Assembly (NCBI RefSeq): GCF_019753045.1
Contig: NZ_JAIELN010000006.1
Location: forward strand, 1 to 64,000
Length of the DNA: 64,000 bases
Direction: 5' to 3'
DNA from: Hyphomicrobium sp.
GTDB lineage: Bacteria > Pseudomonadota > Alphaproteobacteria > Rhizobiales > Hyphomicrobiaceae
The position numbers and the translations under genes are program-made. Positions 9,227-18,314 of this stretch are shown here, piece after piece; within the stretch, counting starts at the first letter, position 1; the number at the start of each line of letters is the position of its first letter. Below the pieces are notes generated by a model. It searched no databases. It saw nothing but the letters and a program-made list of their open reading frames with translations, and was not told where the DNA came from.

Positions 9227-10073
9227 GTTCTGCAAATTCGGCGTCGCTCAGCTTGATGTTTGCTCCGGCGACGTTCTCTTCGAGATGTTTCACCTTCGAC
9301 GTGCCGGGGATGGGCAGCATGACAGGGCTGCGCTTCAGCAGCCATGCGAGCGCGATCTGGCTCGGAACGGCGTTGTGCTTTTTCGCGATCGACTCGAGAC
9401 GCGAGCCCGGCTTCGCGAGATCGCCAGCGGCAAGCGGAAACCACGGGATGAAGCCGATATTCTGCTTCTCGCAGAAGTTCAGAACGTCCTCACTGCTGCG
9501 ATTGCCCAGGTTATAAAGATTCTGAACGGTCGCGACCTTGAAGAATTTCTGAGCCGCTTCGATTTCGCTTACCTTGACCTCACTCAGGCCGACGTGGCGG
9601 ATGAGACCTTCCGCCTGCATCGATTTGATGGCGTCGAACTGCTCGTTCTGCGGAACTTTCGGATCGATGCGATGCAGTTGCCAGAGGTCGAGGCGCTCGA
9701 CACCCAATCTGCGGATGCTCATCTTCACTTCTTGAAGCAGGTATTCGGGCCGGCCGAGAGGAATCCAGACATCGGGGCCGGTTCGTGCAAGGCCCGCCTT
9801 CGTCGCAATGATCAAGCCTTTGTAGGGATGAAGCGCTTCGCGGATGAGCAACTCGCTGACTTCGGGTCCGTAGCTGTCGGCAGTGTCGATGAAATTGATG
9901 TCGAGTTCGGGGAGCCTGCGAAGCGTGCGGAGTGATTCCTGCTTGTCTTCCGGTTCACCCCAAATTCCTTTGCCGGTGATGCGCATCGCGCCGAAGCCGA
10001 GCCGGTTCACCGTCATATCGCCGCCGATGGCGAAGGTGCCGGAATGATTTTTTGTTACGGTCGCTGTGGACAT
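9201..10073 (-). CDS. aldo/keto reductase
   Basis: 290 residues from an ATG at 10073 preceded by AGAAAGG. The AKR barrel is complete: GFGAMRITG near the start, FIDTADSYG with the catalytic Asp and Tyr, the Lys strand (IIATKAGL), the His strand (LWQLHRID), and the cofactor-binding C-terminus ([15 protein letters not shown]). It should reduce aldehydes or ketones with NADPH in the cytoplasm. The sequence is closest in style to oxidoreductases that recognise YdbC/AKR-like substrates; the real substrate is unknown. It stands alone, convergent with the MFS exporter. Confidence 0.93.
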   Translation of the reverse strand: MSTATVTKNHSGTFAIGGDMTVNRLGFGAMRITGKGIWGEPEDKQESLRTLRRLPELDINFIDTADSYGPEVSELLIREALHPYKGLIIATKAGLARTGPDVWIPLGRPEYLLQEVKMSIRRLGVERLDLWQLHRIDPKVPQNEQFDAIKSMQAEGLIRHVGLSEVKVSEIEAAQKFFKVATVQNLYNLGNRSSEDVLNFCEKQNIGFIPWFPLAAGDLAKPGSRLESIAKKHNAVPSQIALAWLLKRSPVMLPIPGTSKVKHLEENVAGANIKLSDAEFAELSELSKKK

Positions 10074-10154
10074 GGCTGTGTGCCTTTCTAGGGGGGTGGG
10101 GAGTTTGCCACGGGGCTTGGCGCCGCGGAAATCAGCGGTGCCAAAGCAATCGAA

Positions 10155-10457
10155 CTAGCGTGTGTCGCGTGAATCCGGCAGAACCTCCTCGCATGCTGTT
10201 TGCACGCGAATGTCGCTGCCGATGTATCTGCAGATTTCTTCCTTACGGGCTGGATTGTTGCGGATGGCGGTGTCGGCGACCTTGTAGCCATATGTCCGCG
10301 CTACGGCGGCTAAGTAATTATCGCGGCAATATGGCGTTGATATCGGGCGGCCCTGAACAATCTGATAATCTTCGTTGCATTCTATGGCGCTTGCGGACGT
10401 GGCGGTGGCGGCTGCGAATGCCGTCGCTAAGAGGCAGATTCGTGCGGACTTCGTCAT
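10155..10457 (-). CDS. small secreted hypothetical protein, cysteine-containing
   Basis: 100 residues from the ATG at 10457, which gives a clear Sec signal (MTKSARICLLATAFAAATA, cleavage near SASA, residue 24). A much longer open frame upstream merely runs antiparallel through the neighbouring gene. The mature part has four cysteines (ECNED, PYCRDN, EICRYIG, TACEEV), enough for two disulfides. The pattern recalls small periplasmic proteins of Rhizobiales with no known role. The adjacent minus-strand gene is also a small exported protein. Confidence 0.65.
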   Translation of the reverse strand: MTKSARICLLATAFAAATATSASAIECNEDYQIVQGRPISTPYCRDNYLAAVARTYGYKVADTAIRNNPARKEEICRYIGSDIRVQTACEEVLPDSRDTR

Positions 10458-10590
10458 GCGCGATCTCCAATTTGCGCTGGGTGCATGCGGGCACGAAGCA
10501 TGGGGCCGGGCTGGCAGGCCCGATTTTGCTGGCTGAACGCCAAATGCTGGGTCGCGTTCCCGGCCAATATGGGGTCGGTATATATGACGC

Positions 10591-10947
10591 TCAATACGGT
10601 CCGCGTGATGCGATGCCTGCCATGACATTTTCGAGTTTCTCGATCCGCCGAGCGTAACTCGTCTGCAGGCATGCGATATTTTTGCCGCAAGCGTCGCGGG
10701 ACTGCAGCCACTTGCGCTGGTCGTCTTGGATGTCGCCGCGCTGTCCCATAGGGACGAGCGATGTCGTGATGGCAAAGAGCGTCGCCATCCGAGCTTCGCT
10801 TTGGCCGAGGTCGTATTCGCGGCAGATCGTTCGTTCAGCCGGCGATTTCGCTTTGCTGCAATCGAGCGGGGCATAGTCGCCGGCGTTGGCCGCCGCTGAT
10901 GACGATGTGATGGCAATGGCCATCATTGCGGGCGCGATCCAACGCAT
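10591..10947 (-). CDS. LprI-like (DUF1311) secreted protein
   Basis: 118 residues from an ATG at 10947 with a signal peptide cleaved after ANA (about residue 22). The mature part matches the LprI/DUF1311 pattern: LDCSKAKSPAERTIC, an AxMATLF segment, QRKWLQSRDAC, and a final CLQTSYARRIEKLE. The four cysteines are at conserved spacings for disulfides. LprI of Mycobacterium was described as a lysozyme inhibitor; the role of most proteobacterial members is unknown. Location is inferred to be periplasmic. Confidence 0.82.
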   Translation of the reverse strand: MRWIAPAMMAIAITSSSAAANAGDYAPLDCSKAKSPAERTICREYDLGQSEARMATLFAITTSLVPMGQRGDIQDDQRKWLQSRDACGKNIACLQTSYARRIEKLENVMAGIASRGPY

Positions 10948-10971
10948 ATGATTTCTCCCGCAGCACGGCGT

Positions 10972-11958
10972 TTAGAACATCGAGGAGATAGACCGCTGCA
11001 GCGTATCGAAGCCTTTGCTGATGGACGTCTGCATGTCGTCATATTGGCTGGGCTTGCGTTTTGCGGTCTTGGCTTTCTTCGGCTTTGGCGGTGGGGCGAC
11101 CGGGGCTTCGGCAGCGGGCGCCAATTCGGCCGATGACGGGTCGTTCGCCTGCGGAGGCGGCAGAACTTTATCGTCTTGGAAATGAATTGTGGAAGGTGCC
11201 GGCGCGGCGACAGCCTCATTGGTCGAGGCGGCCTGAATGGTCGTCACAGCAACCGCCGGAACGCGCGGTTCATCCGATGCGGGAATGGCTGCTACGGTTT
11301 CCTTCCGTAGCGTGAGCATTTCGGCGGGAGCCCAAGGATGATCGAGCATGGTGCGCTCGTCCGCCGATGACCGCTCGACGACTGCCGCAGGCAGCGGTGC
11401 CGCTGGAGGAGAGATTTCCTCGCGTACTTGCTGAAGCGATGCTGAGCGCGCCTCAGAACTCAGCGCGCCCGTCGATATCGCGCGGCCGCGAGCGCATACG
11501 GCGGTATCATTGGATTCGACCAAGGCGACGAGCGTATCGTCCGGGTTATCGACCGGCAGCAGCGCGTTGACCGTTTCAGCAAAGCCGCGCATCGCGTCCT
11601 TCGACGCGTCGCTCCAGATGCCGCTGATCGGACCATTGTAGCATTGAGCCCGCGCCAACGCCTTCTGCAACTGGCGCACGCGCGCACCGCGATCCGACGG
11701 AAGAACGGGCGCGGCGACGGGTTTGGTCAAGGCCGTCGATGCGATGTTGACGACATTAGCGGACGGGGACGGCGATGAGACGGGAACGGCTCTCACGAGC
11801 GGAGGCGTTGCGATAGCGTCGATGTGGGCGGGTGCGGAGACGCTGTCGGGTGTGGTGACAACGTAGAGTACGAGGCCCAGTGCCACCGTCACCGACAGGA
11901 GAAAGAAGCCTCCGGCCGTGCTGGAGAAACTCGCTGCTATTTTTCGAACGACGCTCAC
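10972..11958 (-). CDS. membrane-anchored protein with peptidoglycan-binding-like segment
   Basis: 328 residues from a GTG at 11958. One N-terminal membrane segment (GGFFLLSVTVALGLVLYVV, about 17-35) anchors the protein with the bulk outside. Residues about 92-140 (RVRQLQKALARAQCYNGPIS, then SDASKDAMRGFAETVN) resemble a PG_binding_1 repeat. The rest is Pro/Ala-rich, ending in a basic Lys-Pro stretch and a short helix. It may tether the inner membrane to the wall, but this is inference. It shares strand and spacing (24 nt) with the LprI-like gene, so co-transcription is possible. Confidence 0.68.
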   Translation of the reverse strand: MSVVRKIAASFSSTAGGFFLLSVTVALGLVLYVVTTPDSVSAPAHIDAIATPPLVRAVPVSSPSPSANVVNIASTALTKPVAAPVLPSDRGARVRQLQKALARAQCYNGPISGIWSDASKDAMRGFAETVNALLPVDNPDDTLVALVESNDTAVCARGRAISTGALSSEARSASLQQVREEISPPAAPLPAAVVERSSADERTMLDHPWAPAEMLTLRKETVAAIPASDEPRVPAVAVTTIQAASTNEAVAAPAPSTIHFQDDKVLPPPQANDPSSAELAPAAEAPVAPPPKPKKAKTAKRKPSQYDDMQTSISKGFDTLQRSISSMF

Positions 11959-12427
11959 AGGCGATACTCTTCACAATACAAACGCTACAGACGCAAACCG
12001 ACTGGCGACTTGAACCCCGACATACGGCCCGAAACGCTTTCGCCTTTCTGGCATGCGGTGGCATAAGCCGCAATCGAGCAAAACTCCGTGTGTGGCCAGC
12101 GCGTGTGACTTTTTAAGCCCCGCCGTTGAAGCCGCCTAGTGCGCCCGAGCCAGCTTCCACCAAAATCGGCGGGCAAAATCGGTTCGTTCGGAGCTGCGGG
12201 TGGCGAGCGGGTCACAGCAAGATTGCGAATACAAGATGGACGGGAAGAATTCCGCGATCCGTCTCAACGGCTTCCAATTTCTATGAAATTTCATGGCTGA
12301 CGACGCCACTTGCCGGCGCAGGTTGTGATTTTAAATTATGGAGATAATTTATCTGGCTCGACTCGACGTCCTTGCGTTCTCGGCGTCGTGCGGAGCCGTC
12401 GTGATCAACATCTGAAAGGGAGCCACT
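11959..12427. other. intergenic region with a perfect 12-nt palindrome
   Basis: This gap of about 470 bases lies between divergent genes. It holds a perfect palindrome ATGAAATTTCAT at 12283-12294, about 134 nt upstream of the ketosynthase start, in an AT-rich patch (12275-12355) that probably carries its promoter. No RNA gene or convincing ORF is seen. Confidence 0.4.
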
Positions 12428-13708
12428 GTGGCAGATCGTAAGACAGGTTCACGGATCGTGGTGACAGGCATGGGGCTCGTGTCGCCGCTTGGTGCGAACG
12501 TGGACGCGGCGTGGAAACGTCTCATCTCCGGCCAATCGGGAATACGGCGCCTCGATGAAGCGATCGTGCCGGATGTCGATTGCAAAGTCGGCGGGGTCGT
12601 TCCCGATATTTCGGAAGATCCGGAAGGATTCGACCTCGCGGCGGCGGTTCCCGCCAAAGACCGCAAGAAGATGGATCGCTTCATCCATTTTGCGATCGAG
12701 GCGTCGCGACAGGCCTTGACGCAAGCCGGATGGGCTCCGCAAGACGAGCGGTCGCGCGAACGGACAGGAACGGTCATCGCGTCGGGCATCGGTGGATTTC
12801 TTACGATTACGGACGCAGTGCGGACGGTCGACAATCGTGGCGCAAAGAAGCTTTCGCCGTTCACGGTCCCGTCGTTTCTCGTCAATCTTGCTGCTGGGAA
12901 TGTCTCGATCCTCTATGGTCTCAAGGGGCCGATCGGCGCGCCGGTAACGGCGTGTGCGGCGAGCGTGCAAGCCATCGGCGACGGCATGCGATTGATCCGC
13001 AGCGGGGAGGCCGATGTCGTGGTCTGCGGTGGCGCAGAGGCGTGCATCAACAGAGTTGCGCTCGGAGCATTTGCAGCGGCGCGTGCGCTTTCGACAGGCT
13101 TTAACGACGCGCCGGAAAAAGCGTCGCGACCGTTCGACAGGGCGCGAGACGGCTTCGTGATGGGCGAAGGCGCGGGCATGCTCGTGCTCGAAAGCGAGGA
13201 GCATGCGCTCGGCCGCGGCGCTGTTCCGCTCGCCGAAGTCGTCGGGTACGGCACGAGCGCGGATGCTTTTCACCTCACCTCAGGCCCACCCGATGGGAAC
13301 GGTGCATTGAGGGCCATGCGCGATGCACTTGCGATGGCGGGCCTTTCACCTGACGCCATCGGCTATCTCAATGCCCACGCGACTTCGACGCAGGTCGGCG
13401 ATGCGGGTGAGCTTGCCGCTATGCGCACCATGTTTGGGCATGGACGCGGGCCTGCGATCTCATCGACCAAGTCAGCCACGGGGCATTTGCTCGGCGCTGC
13501 CGGTGGGCTCGCAGCTGTATTTTCCATTCTTGCTTTGCGAAACGGCGTGCTGCCGCCGACGCTCAATCTCGCCGATCCGGATCCGGAAGCCGAAGGCCTG
13601 GATCTCATCGGTCCCGAGGCGCGGAAAAGCGACGTCGACTATGTTCTTTCGAACGGGTTCGGCTTTGGCGGGGTCAACGCGTCAGTGATTTTCCGCCGTT
13701 GGTCCTAA
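12428..13708 (+). CDS. fabF: beta-ketoacyl-ACP synthase II-type (FabF-like)
   Basis: 426 residues from a GTG at 12428 preceded by GAAAGGGAG. The thiolase-fold active site is complete: Cys in TACAAS (about 176), His in NAHATST, Lys in KSATGH, and the second His in ATGHLLGAAG. It carries out Claisen condensation of acyl-ACP with malonyl-ACP in fatty acid elongation. Length and motifs fit FabF. No acpP, fabG or fabD is adjacent, so this could be a second copy used for special acyl chains rather than the main fab-cluster enzyme. That point is open. Confidence 0.9.
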   Translation: MADRKTGSRIVVTGMGLVSPLGANVDAAWKRLISGQSGIRRLDEAIVPDVDCKVGGVVPDISEDPEGFDLAAAVPAKDRKKMDRFIHFAIEASRQALTQAGWAPQDERSRERTGTVIASGIGGFLTITDAVRTVDNRGAKKLSPFTVPSFLVNLAAGNVSILYGLKGPIGAPVTACAASVQAIGDGMRLIRSGEADVVVCGGAEACINRVALGAFAAARALSTGFNDAPEKASRPFDRARDGFVMGEGAGMLVLESEEHALGRGAVPLAEVVGYGTSADAFHLTSGPPDGNGALRAMRDALAMAGLSPDAIGYLNAHATSTQVGDAGELAAMRTMFGHGRGPAISSTKSATGHLLGAAGGLAAVFSILALRNGVLPPTLNLADPDPEAEGLDLIGPEARKSDVDYVLSNGFGFGGVNASVIFRRWS

Positions 13709-13730
13709 CCGTCGACTGTTGCGGCGGCCC

Positions 13731-14576
13731 TTAGCCGCCGCTCAGTTGGTCGGCCATCGCCGCGATCGTTCGGTCGTAGACGTCGGCCTTGTTCCATTGG
13801 GCGATGACGCCGTAGTTGTGCGAGCCAGGTTCCCAACTGCCGCCGCGTTGCCAGCCGTGGCCTGCGAGAAAGCTCGCCGTCGAAGCGAGGATGTCGGGTA
13901 CGCTGTGGATCAAATCCTTCTTGCCGTCACCATCGAAATCGACGGCGAAGCGGATGTATGGGGTCGGTAGAAATTGTGTCTGGCCGATCTCGCCTGCCCA
14001 ACCGCCGCGCAATTGTGCAGGCGTCAGGTCGCCTTCTCCGACGATCCGCAAGGCGTCGAGCAATTGGCCGGTGAAGAATTCGCTGCGGCGGCAATCGTAG
14101 GCCAGGGTCGCGAGCGAACGGATGATCGAATAGCGGGCGGTTGCGTCGGCGCCGTAATGCGTTTCGAGGCCCCAGATCGCGATGATCACCGCGCCGGGTA
14201 CGCCAAAGCGCTGTTCGATGCGATCGAGCAGCGCGCGGTGACGCTGCATCAGCACTCGACCGCGATTGATCAATGCCTTGTCGACGCGCCGGGCATAGAA
14301 CTGCTGAAAGCTCAGCTTGAATGATCGCTGCGAGCGGTCGAGGCGAACGACTGCCGGGTCATAGGTCACGTCGGAAAGAGTCGATAGGATCGTCCCGGAT
14401 GCGATGCCTTGCGCTGCAGCCTGCAGTCTGAACCGCTGTAGCCAGTTTGCAAATCCTGCCGCGCCGCTGCCGCACTGAGCTGCCACCGCGTCGCCTGGTG
14501 CGCCGAGGAGCAACAGCCCCACGAGCCATATCGCGTTCAGCCTGATCCTGATCGGGGCAACGAAGGTGGACGGCAT
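13731..14576 (-). CDS. lytic murein transglycosylase, MltB family
   Basis: 281 residues if started at the ATG at 14576, which gives a signal peptide (RIRLNAIWLVGLLLLGAPGD) cleaved near VAA. Upstream in-frame starts reach 14672. The catalytic Glu lies in IIAIWGLETHYG. AGEIGQTQFLPTPYIRFAVDFDGDG is characteristic of the SLT_2/MltB domain, here with an EF-hand-like DFDGDGKKD. It cleaves the MurNAc-GlcNAc bond of peptidoglycan to leave anhydro ends. There is no lipobox, so it is probably a soluble periplasmic form. No C-terminal peptidoglycan-binding domain is present. It is convergent with the ketosynthase gene. Confidence 0.9.
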   Translation of the reverse strand: MPSTFVAPIRIRLNAIWLVGLLLLGAPGDAVAAQCGSGAAGFANWLQRFRLQAAAQGIASGTILSTLSDVTYDPAVVRLDRSQRSFKLSFQQFYARRVDKALINRGRVLMQRHRALLDRIEQRFGVPGAVIIAIWGLETHYGADATARYSIIRSLATLAYDCRRSEFFTGQLLDALRIVGEGDLTPAQLRGGWAGEIGQTQFLPTPYIRFAVDFDGDGKKDLIHSVPDILASTASFLAGHGWQRGGSWEPGSHNYGVIAQWNKADVYDRTIAAMADQLSGG

Positions 14577-14824
14577 CGTTTCTGCTTTCGGATTCGCCGG
14601 GGGAAACATGAGGAAGGGCGGGCCAAGACGTCGAGTGCCGTCCTTACTGTCATATCTTCGCAAGGACGCCAAATGCGCATCTCATCACGCGGAAAATCTG
14701 GTGTTTTCAAGGATTGAGGAAAACTTGGGCCAATGGAGCTGCCCGGGAGCTGCTGTAACGCGGGGAACAGCTTCGGAGCGAGCTTCGAGGCAACGTGGCG
14801 TTTGCATCCGGAGGACTGAGCCCC

Positions 14825-15154
14825 ATGATGATCCGAGCCGCAACAACTGATCCATTCTCGTTAAGCGACGCCGCTGCGATCATCGCCGGCCTGGTCGTCG
14901 TTGGAATTTTGGTATTTTGCATCTCGATTTGCGCGGAGGAGTCGCCGATTTCGGAATTTCTGCACCGTACGCAGGCGGAGGCCGATGCCTCCCGCTTCAA
15001 CGAATTGCTCGGAGCTTTGGACGGGCCGCAGCGAACATCACATCCTCGTGCGGGAGTGGAGCACGGGGCGGCGCGTAAGGACGAAGCAATGAACGTGTCG
15101 CTCGGACGGCAATCGCGAACGCGAAACGAGATCAGGGTTTCAGATCGGGATTGA
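14825..15154 (+). CDS. small single-pass membrane protein, hypothetical
   Basis: 109 residues from the ATG at 14825, supported by GGAGGA 8-15 nt upstream. One membrane segment (AAAIIAGLVVVGILVFCISI, about 17-36) is followed by a hydrophilic tail with basic residues. No known domain. Isolated between two minus-strand genes. Coding status rests on the ribosome site and the membrane segment. Confidence 0.5.
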   Translation: MMIRAATTDPFSLSDAAAIIAGLVVVGILVFCISICAEESPISEFLHRTQAEADASRFNELLGALDGPQRTSHPRAGVEHGAARKDEAMNVSLGRQSRTRNEIRVSDRD

Positions 15155-15248
15155 AGGCACGATCAGCGCAGATTCAGTGTGGGCATGAAACATGAGGGGG
15201 AGGAAGGGGCAGTCCCGCCGCCGCCCCGCCGTCGAACGATTGTCCGCC

Positions 15249-15548
15249 TTACATCTTGCAGATGGTCGCCTGTGCGTGACAGGTCGACATCACGCCGTCT
15301 TGTGTGCAGTGGTATTTGCGCGGGCCGAAGCTATAGCCTGGGGTGCCGCCGCCGGTCATCCAGACCATAAACACTCCCATGTCCGTCTGCTGAAGAAGAG
15401 ATTCATCGGCCAGGAATTTTGCGTTGGTTTCGCCGAGGGGGGATGATCCCAGCGAAGCCTTTTTGAAGCATTCCTTGGCGTCGGCTGTGGCCGAAGCGAA
15501 GGTTGCGGCGGCGAGAAGCGCGAGCGTCAACCCGGAAATCTTGCGCAT
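15249..15548 (-). CDS. small secreted hypothetical protein
   Basis: 99 residues from the ATG at 15548, chosen because GGGAG lies 9 nt upstream; a GTG at 15557 is also in frame. A signal peptide (MRKISGLTLALLAAATFASA) is cleaved near ADA. The mature part has four cysteines (ECFKK, YHCTQ, STCHAQ, ATICKM) and a Gly-rich middle (MTGGGTPGYSFG). No family recognised. Probably a disulfide-bonded periplasmic protein. Confidence 0.6.
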   Translation of the reverse strand: MRKISGLTLALLAAATFASATADAKECFKKASLGSSPLGETNAKFLADESLLQQTDMGVFMVWMTGGGTPGYSFGPRKYHCTQDGVMSTCHAQATICKM

Positions 15549-15907
15549 TGAATTCACTCCCAGTGATTGCGAGATCGCGCTCCAACCGTGCCACGCTCTC
15601 GCGAGCCCTGGGGATGATAAATGAGACGGATACCGCCGATTTCAGTGAAGTTGCGGCGTCTATACATCACATCGCGCAGGTTCTTCCCGCATTCTCCTCG
15701 GTCGGAATTGAGCACAAGTCGCTTTGCAAATTTGCGAGAATTTCTTCATCCGGCGGTTGGCGTCATGAGCCTCACGTGCGCCGAGATGGTGGGGCGCGTT
15801 CTATTGCGATCCGATGCCTTCGAGGTATTATTCGGGAGCGGTTCAACCGTCCCGGGTAAGGTCTCTTGATCGGGCGGAGCAATTCATAAGCAGGGGGCTA
15901 CACGCTT
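15549..15907. other. intergenic region, nothing recognised
   Basis: About 360 bases between a minus-strand secreted-protein gene and the plus-strand XRE regulator. Overlapping plus-strand open frames (for example 15503-15859) have no recognisable content and no good start. Promoters for both neighbours are expected here. Confidence 0.4.
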
Positions 15908-16156
15908 ATGCCTCGTTTGGGAGGAGGGTATCGCAGGGTCGATTCCCTCATCGGCCAACGTATCCGTCTTTTTCGACATGCGTCGGGGATTTCGGCCGAG
16001 TACATGGCCCGCGTTTCCGGAATGGATGTCGGTGACTATGCAAGCCGAGAGCTCGGCGAGGTCCGGTTCAAGACGACCGAGCTCCATGAAATTGCAAAAG
16101 CTCTGAAAGTCCGGCTGACGGACATTTTCGGGATCCTCGCCGACCCCGTCGATTAG
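15908..16156 (+). CDS. XRE-family helix-turn-helix regulator
   Basis: 82 residues from an ATG at 15908 with GGGG about 9 nt upstream. Nearly the whole protein is one Cro/CI-type HTH: IGQRIRLFRHASGISAEYMA, then VSGMDVGDYASRELGEVRFK with a recognition helix, then ELHEIAKALKVRLTDIFGIL. No dimerisation or sensing domain. It should bind DNA; the target is unknown. The 3' end overlaps the convergent small gene by 4 nt. Confidence 0.82.
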   Translation: MPRLGGGYRRVDSLIGQRIRLFRHASGISAEYMARVSGMDVGDYASRELGEVRFKTTELHEIAKALKVRLTDIFGILADPVD

Positions 16157-16344
16157 TCGGCTGGCGGCAGACGGTCGATGAGATCGGCGAATTGCCGAAG
16201 CCGCATGGCGAGTTCTGCCGTGACATTGCTTTGCTGGCGGCGCTGGGAGGTATCCATTGCCTCGCGGATTGCGTCCACGATCCGGCACAGGTTCACAACC
16301 AATTCGTCGGGCTGGTCGTGTTCGAAGAAAAACGGGCGTTCCAT
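16153..16344 (-). CDS. small hypothetical protein
   Basis: 63 residues if started at the ATG at 16344; a start at 16377 would add 11 residues and overlap the P450 stop. Helical and acidic (DELVVNLCRIVDAIREAMD, AMRLRQFADLIDRLPPAD), soluble. It lies just downstream of the P450 on the same strand, so it may be the last gene of the luxI-P450 unit. No family recognised. Confidence 0.5.
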   Translation of the reverse strand: MERPFFFEHDQPDELVVNLCRIVDAIREAMDTSQRRQQSNVTAELAMRLRQFADLIDRLPPAD

Positions 16345-16363
16345 TGATGTGACTTTTCTTATT

Positions 16364-17701
16364 TCAGGATGCTGCACGGACCGGCATTGGCACTAGCTCT
16401 AGCTCCCGCTCCCGCGGGAGAATGATGCTTCGTTCGCGCGGCTCGCGAACCTTGAGCGACAATTGGATATCCGGCGGGATGAGTGTGACCGACGGTGTCG
16501 GCAATGGCGCCGGCACGGCGCTTTTGATCGTGATCGAAAACGCTGCTGCCATTTCCAAGGCTAGCAGCTGCAATTCGAGGTTCGCCAATCCCATACCGAT
16601 GCAAACGCGCGGACCGGCTCCGAACGGGAGGTAGGCTTTTCCCGTGAAGTTTCGCGTCAGGTCGAATTTGTCGGGATTGACCCAATAATGCTCGTCGCGG
16701 TGCAATTGCCAGGGGCAGAAGATCAACGCGTCGCCCGCCTTCAAAGGTATGTTCCGGACGGTGATGTCGGTTCTGACGTCGCGCGAGAACCAGTGAGCCG
16801 ACGGGTAAAGCCGCAAAACTTCCCGCACGAACGCCAGACTCTTTGAGGCGCGCGGGAGAATTTCTGGCCGCAACTCGCCCGTGTCGTCGGAGGAGGCTTC
16901 GGCTTCGGCGGCCAGCTCTTCGGCGAGGCCGGGCACCGTGCCCAGATAATACATGATCCATGCCGCGGCCGAGCCTGTCGTGTGATGTCCGGCGAGCAGC
17001 ATCGTCACGATTTCGTCGCGTATCTCGATGTCGGACAGCCCAAGCGCGATCAACGCGCCGACGGCGGTCGAAGATGCTGCGCGGGCGCGGACCCTCGCGA
17101 CAACGGCATCAATCATTCTCCTCGCCAATTCCCGCTTGCGGCGGCGGGCGGCGGCCTTCCAAGGCGGAAGCGGCAAAACGCGAAACAGATCGTCCGCGAG
17201 ATCGGATTCGACAAGGCGAACCGCCTCGACGATCGCTCGTTCGTCCCCGCGCGAAAGCACGTCCTTGCCGAACATGGCGATGCAAATCATGCGTAGCGCC
17301 AACGGTGCGGTCAGCTCGTGGGCGGAAACCTCCGATTCCCTCGAAGCGGAAACGGCGGCCTCGCGGATGGCGGCCGACATCTCAGGAACAAATCGCTGCG
17401 CGACGCCTTTCGCGAAAACCGAATGAAGAACCGCGCGGCGCTTGCGATTTTCTTCGCCGTTGAGCGTCAGCGTGCTCTGGCCGACGACCGGACGAAGCTT
17501 GCCGACGAACCGCCCCTTGTCGACGAGGATCTCGTCGGCCTTGAGCAGATGCCTGACGAGATCAGGATCGGTTACCAGCCATACTGGCTTTGGCCCAAGA
17601 TGGAGCCTCACCAGCGGATCGATCGCCGATTCCGCTTGGGTCAGGAAGAACTTGAGCGGATCCCGATTGAACGACCTCAGGTCTGAGAACCAATGTTTCA
17701 T
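16364..17701 (-). CDS. cytochrome P450
   Basis: 445 residues from the ATG at 17701 (a longer open frame to 17932 is antiparallel-style sequence inside luxI). The P450 fold is clear from RSFNRDPLKFFLTQ onward. The I-helix motif is AGHHTTG (usually AG-x-[D/E]-T-T), with His where the acid is normal. The K-helix ExxR is REVLRLYP, and the heme-thiolate motif is FGAGPRVCIGMG. No membrane anchor, so it is soluble and needs separate redox partners, which are not in the window. The first about 140 nt overlap the 3' end of luxI in another frame, which implies co-transcription and a link to quorum sensing. Substrate unknown. Confidence 0.92.
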   Translation of the reverse strand: MKHWFSDLRSFNRDPLKFFLTQAESAIDPLVRLHLGPKPVWLVTDPDLVRHLLKADEILVDKGRFVGKLRPVVGQSTLTLNGEENRKRRAVLHSVFAKGVAQRFVPEMSAAIREAAVSASRESEVSAHELTAPLALRMICIAMFGKDVLSRGDERAIVEAVRLVESDLADDLFRVLPLPPWKAAARRRKRELARRMIDAVVARVRARAASSTAVGALIALGLSDIEIRDEIVTMLLAGHHTTGSAAAWIMYYLGTVPGLAEELAAEAEASSDDTGELRPEILPRASKSLAFVREVLRLYPSAHWFSRDVRTDITVRNIPLKAGDALIFCPWQLHRDEHYWVNPDKFDLTRNFTGKAYLPFGAGPRVCIGMGLANLELQLLALEMAAAFSITIKSAVPAPLPTPSVTLIPPDIQLSLKVREPRERSIILPRERELELVPMPVRAAS

Positions 17702-18314
17702 CGACAATCTCAACTGTTTGGAGGAGGTCCATGAGCGCTTCGTAGGCTTCGCCGCCCTGCTCTTGGATTGGGATTTCGCCGGCGACTGCGGTGAGGCGCC
17801 GGCCTTTTCGATCGTTACCGATGTACTGGGGAGACCCGTAGCGGCGGGTCTTGATGCCGATTTGTCTGAGCAACCGTTCGTGACAGAGGTCGACGAGAGC
17901 GACCAAGGCTTTGGCGCCGCGCAGCCGCGCAAGGTGAAGCATCACCGCATAGGTCACGCCGGCGATATTCAGGTCCGGCGGATTGACGCCCAGACGGCTA
18001 ATTTCCCACATATCCGGCTGTCTCGGATACGGGCGCTCGGTGGCGAGTTGCGGGAATACCGACAGGGCCAGATATTCGTGATCGCAGCGAATAGCCCGGA
18101 ATCCGCTGATCAGCTTGCCGTCGGCATAGATGGCGCAATAGGTCGCGGTGGCGCCGTCGAATTGATCGATTTCAAGATTTCCGAATACCGGTAAGTCCCA
18201 TTGCAGGGTGTCGACAAAGAGTTTCCTTCGAAACTCCTGAAATTCGGTCACGAGTGCCGAATTGCTCTGGACATTGCAAAGTTTCGCAACCAGTCTCGGT
18301 CTTTGGGTACTCAT
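17562..18314 (-). CDS. LuxI-family acyl-homoserine lactone synthase
   Basis: 250 residues from the ATG at 18314. The LuxI invariant residues are present: the RRKLF...QWDL segment, the acid cluster EIDQFD, GFRAIR (Arg of the binding cleft), and WEISRLGV (Glu-x-x-Arg). It should make an N-acyl (or aryl) homoserine lactone from S-adenosylmethionine and an acyl-ACP or acyl-CoA in the cytoplasm. About 45 residues at the C-terminus lie in the stretch shared with the P450 start. A luxR gene is divergent 125 nt away. The acyl group cannot be predicted from sequence alone. Confidence 0.9.
   Translation of the reverse strand: MSTQRPRLVAKLCNVQSNSALVTEFQEFRRKLFVDTLQWDLPVFGNLEIDQFDGATATYCAIYADGKLISGFRAIRCDHEYLALSVFPQLATERPYPRQPDMWEISRLGVNPPDLNIAGVTYAVMLHLARLRGAKALVALVDLCHERLLRQIGIKTRRYGSPQYIGNDRKGRRLTAVAGEIPIQEQGGEAYEALMDLLQTVEIVDETLVLRPEVVQSGSAQVLPDPSGIGDRSAGEAPSWAKASMAGNRS

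Noticed and set aside
17701-17932. N-terminal extension of the P450 open frame
   Set aside because: Ser/Pro/Lys-rich sequence with no P450 character, lies within luxI; homology begins only at the ATG at 17701.
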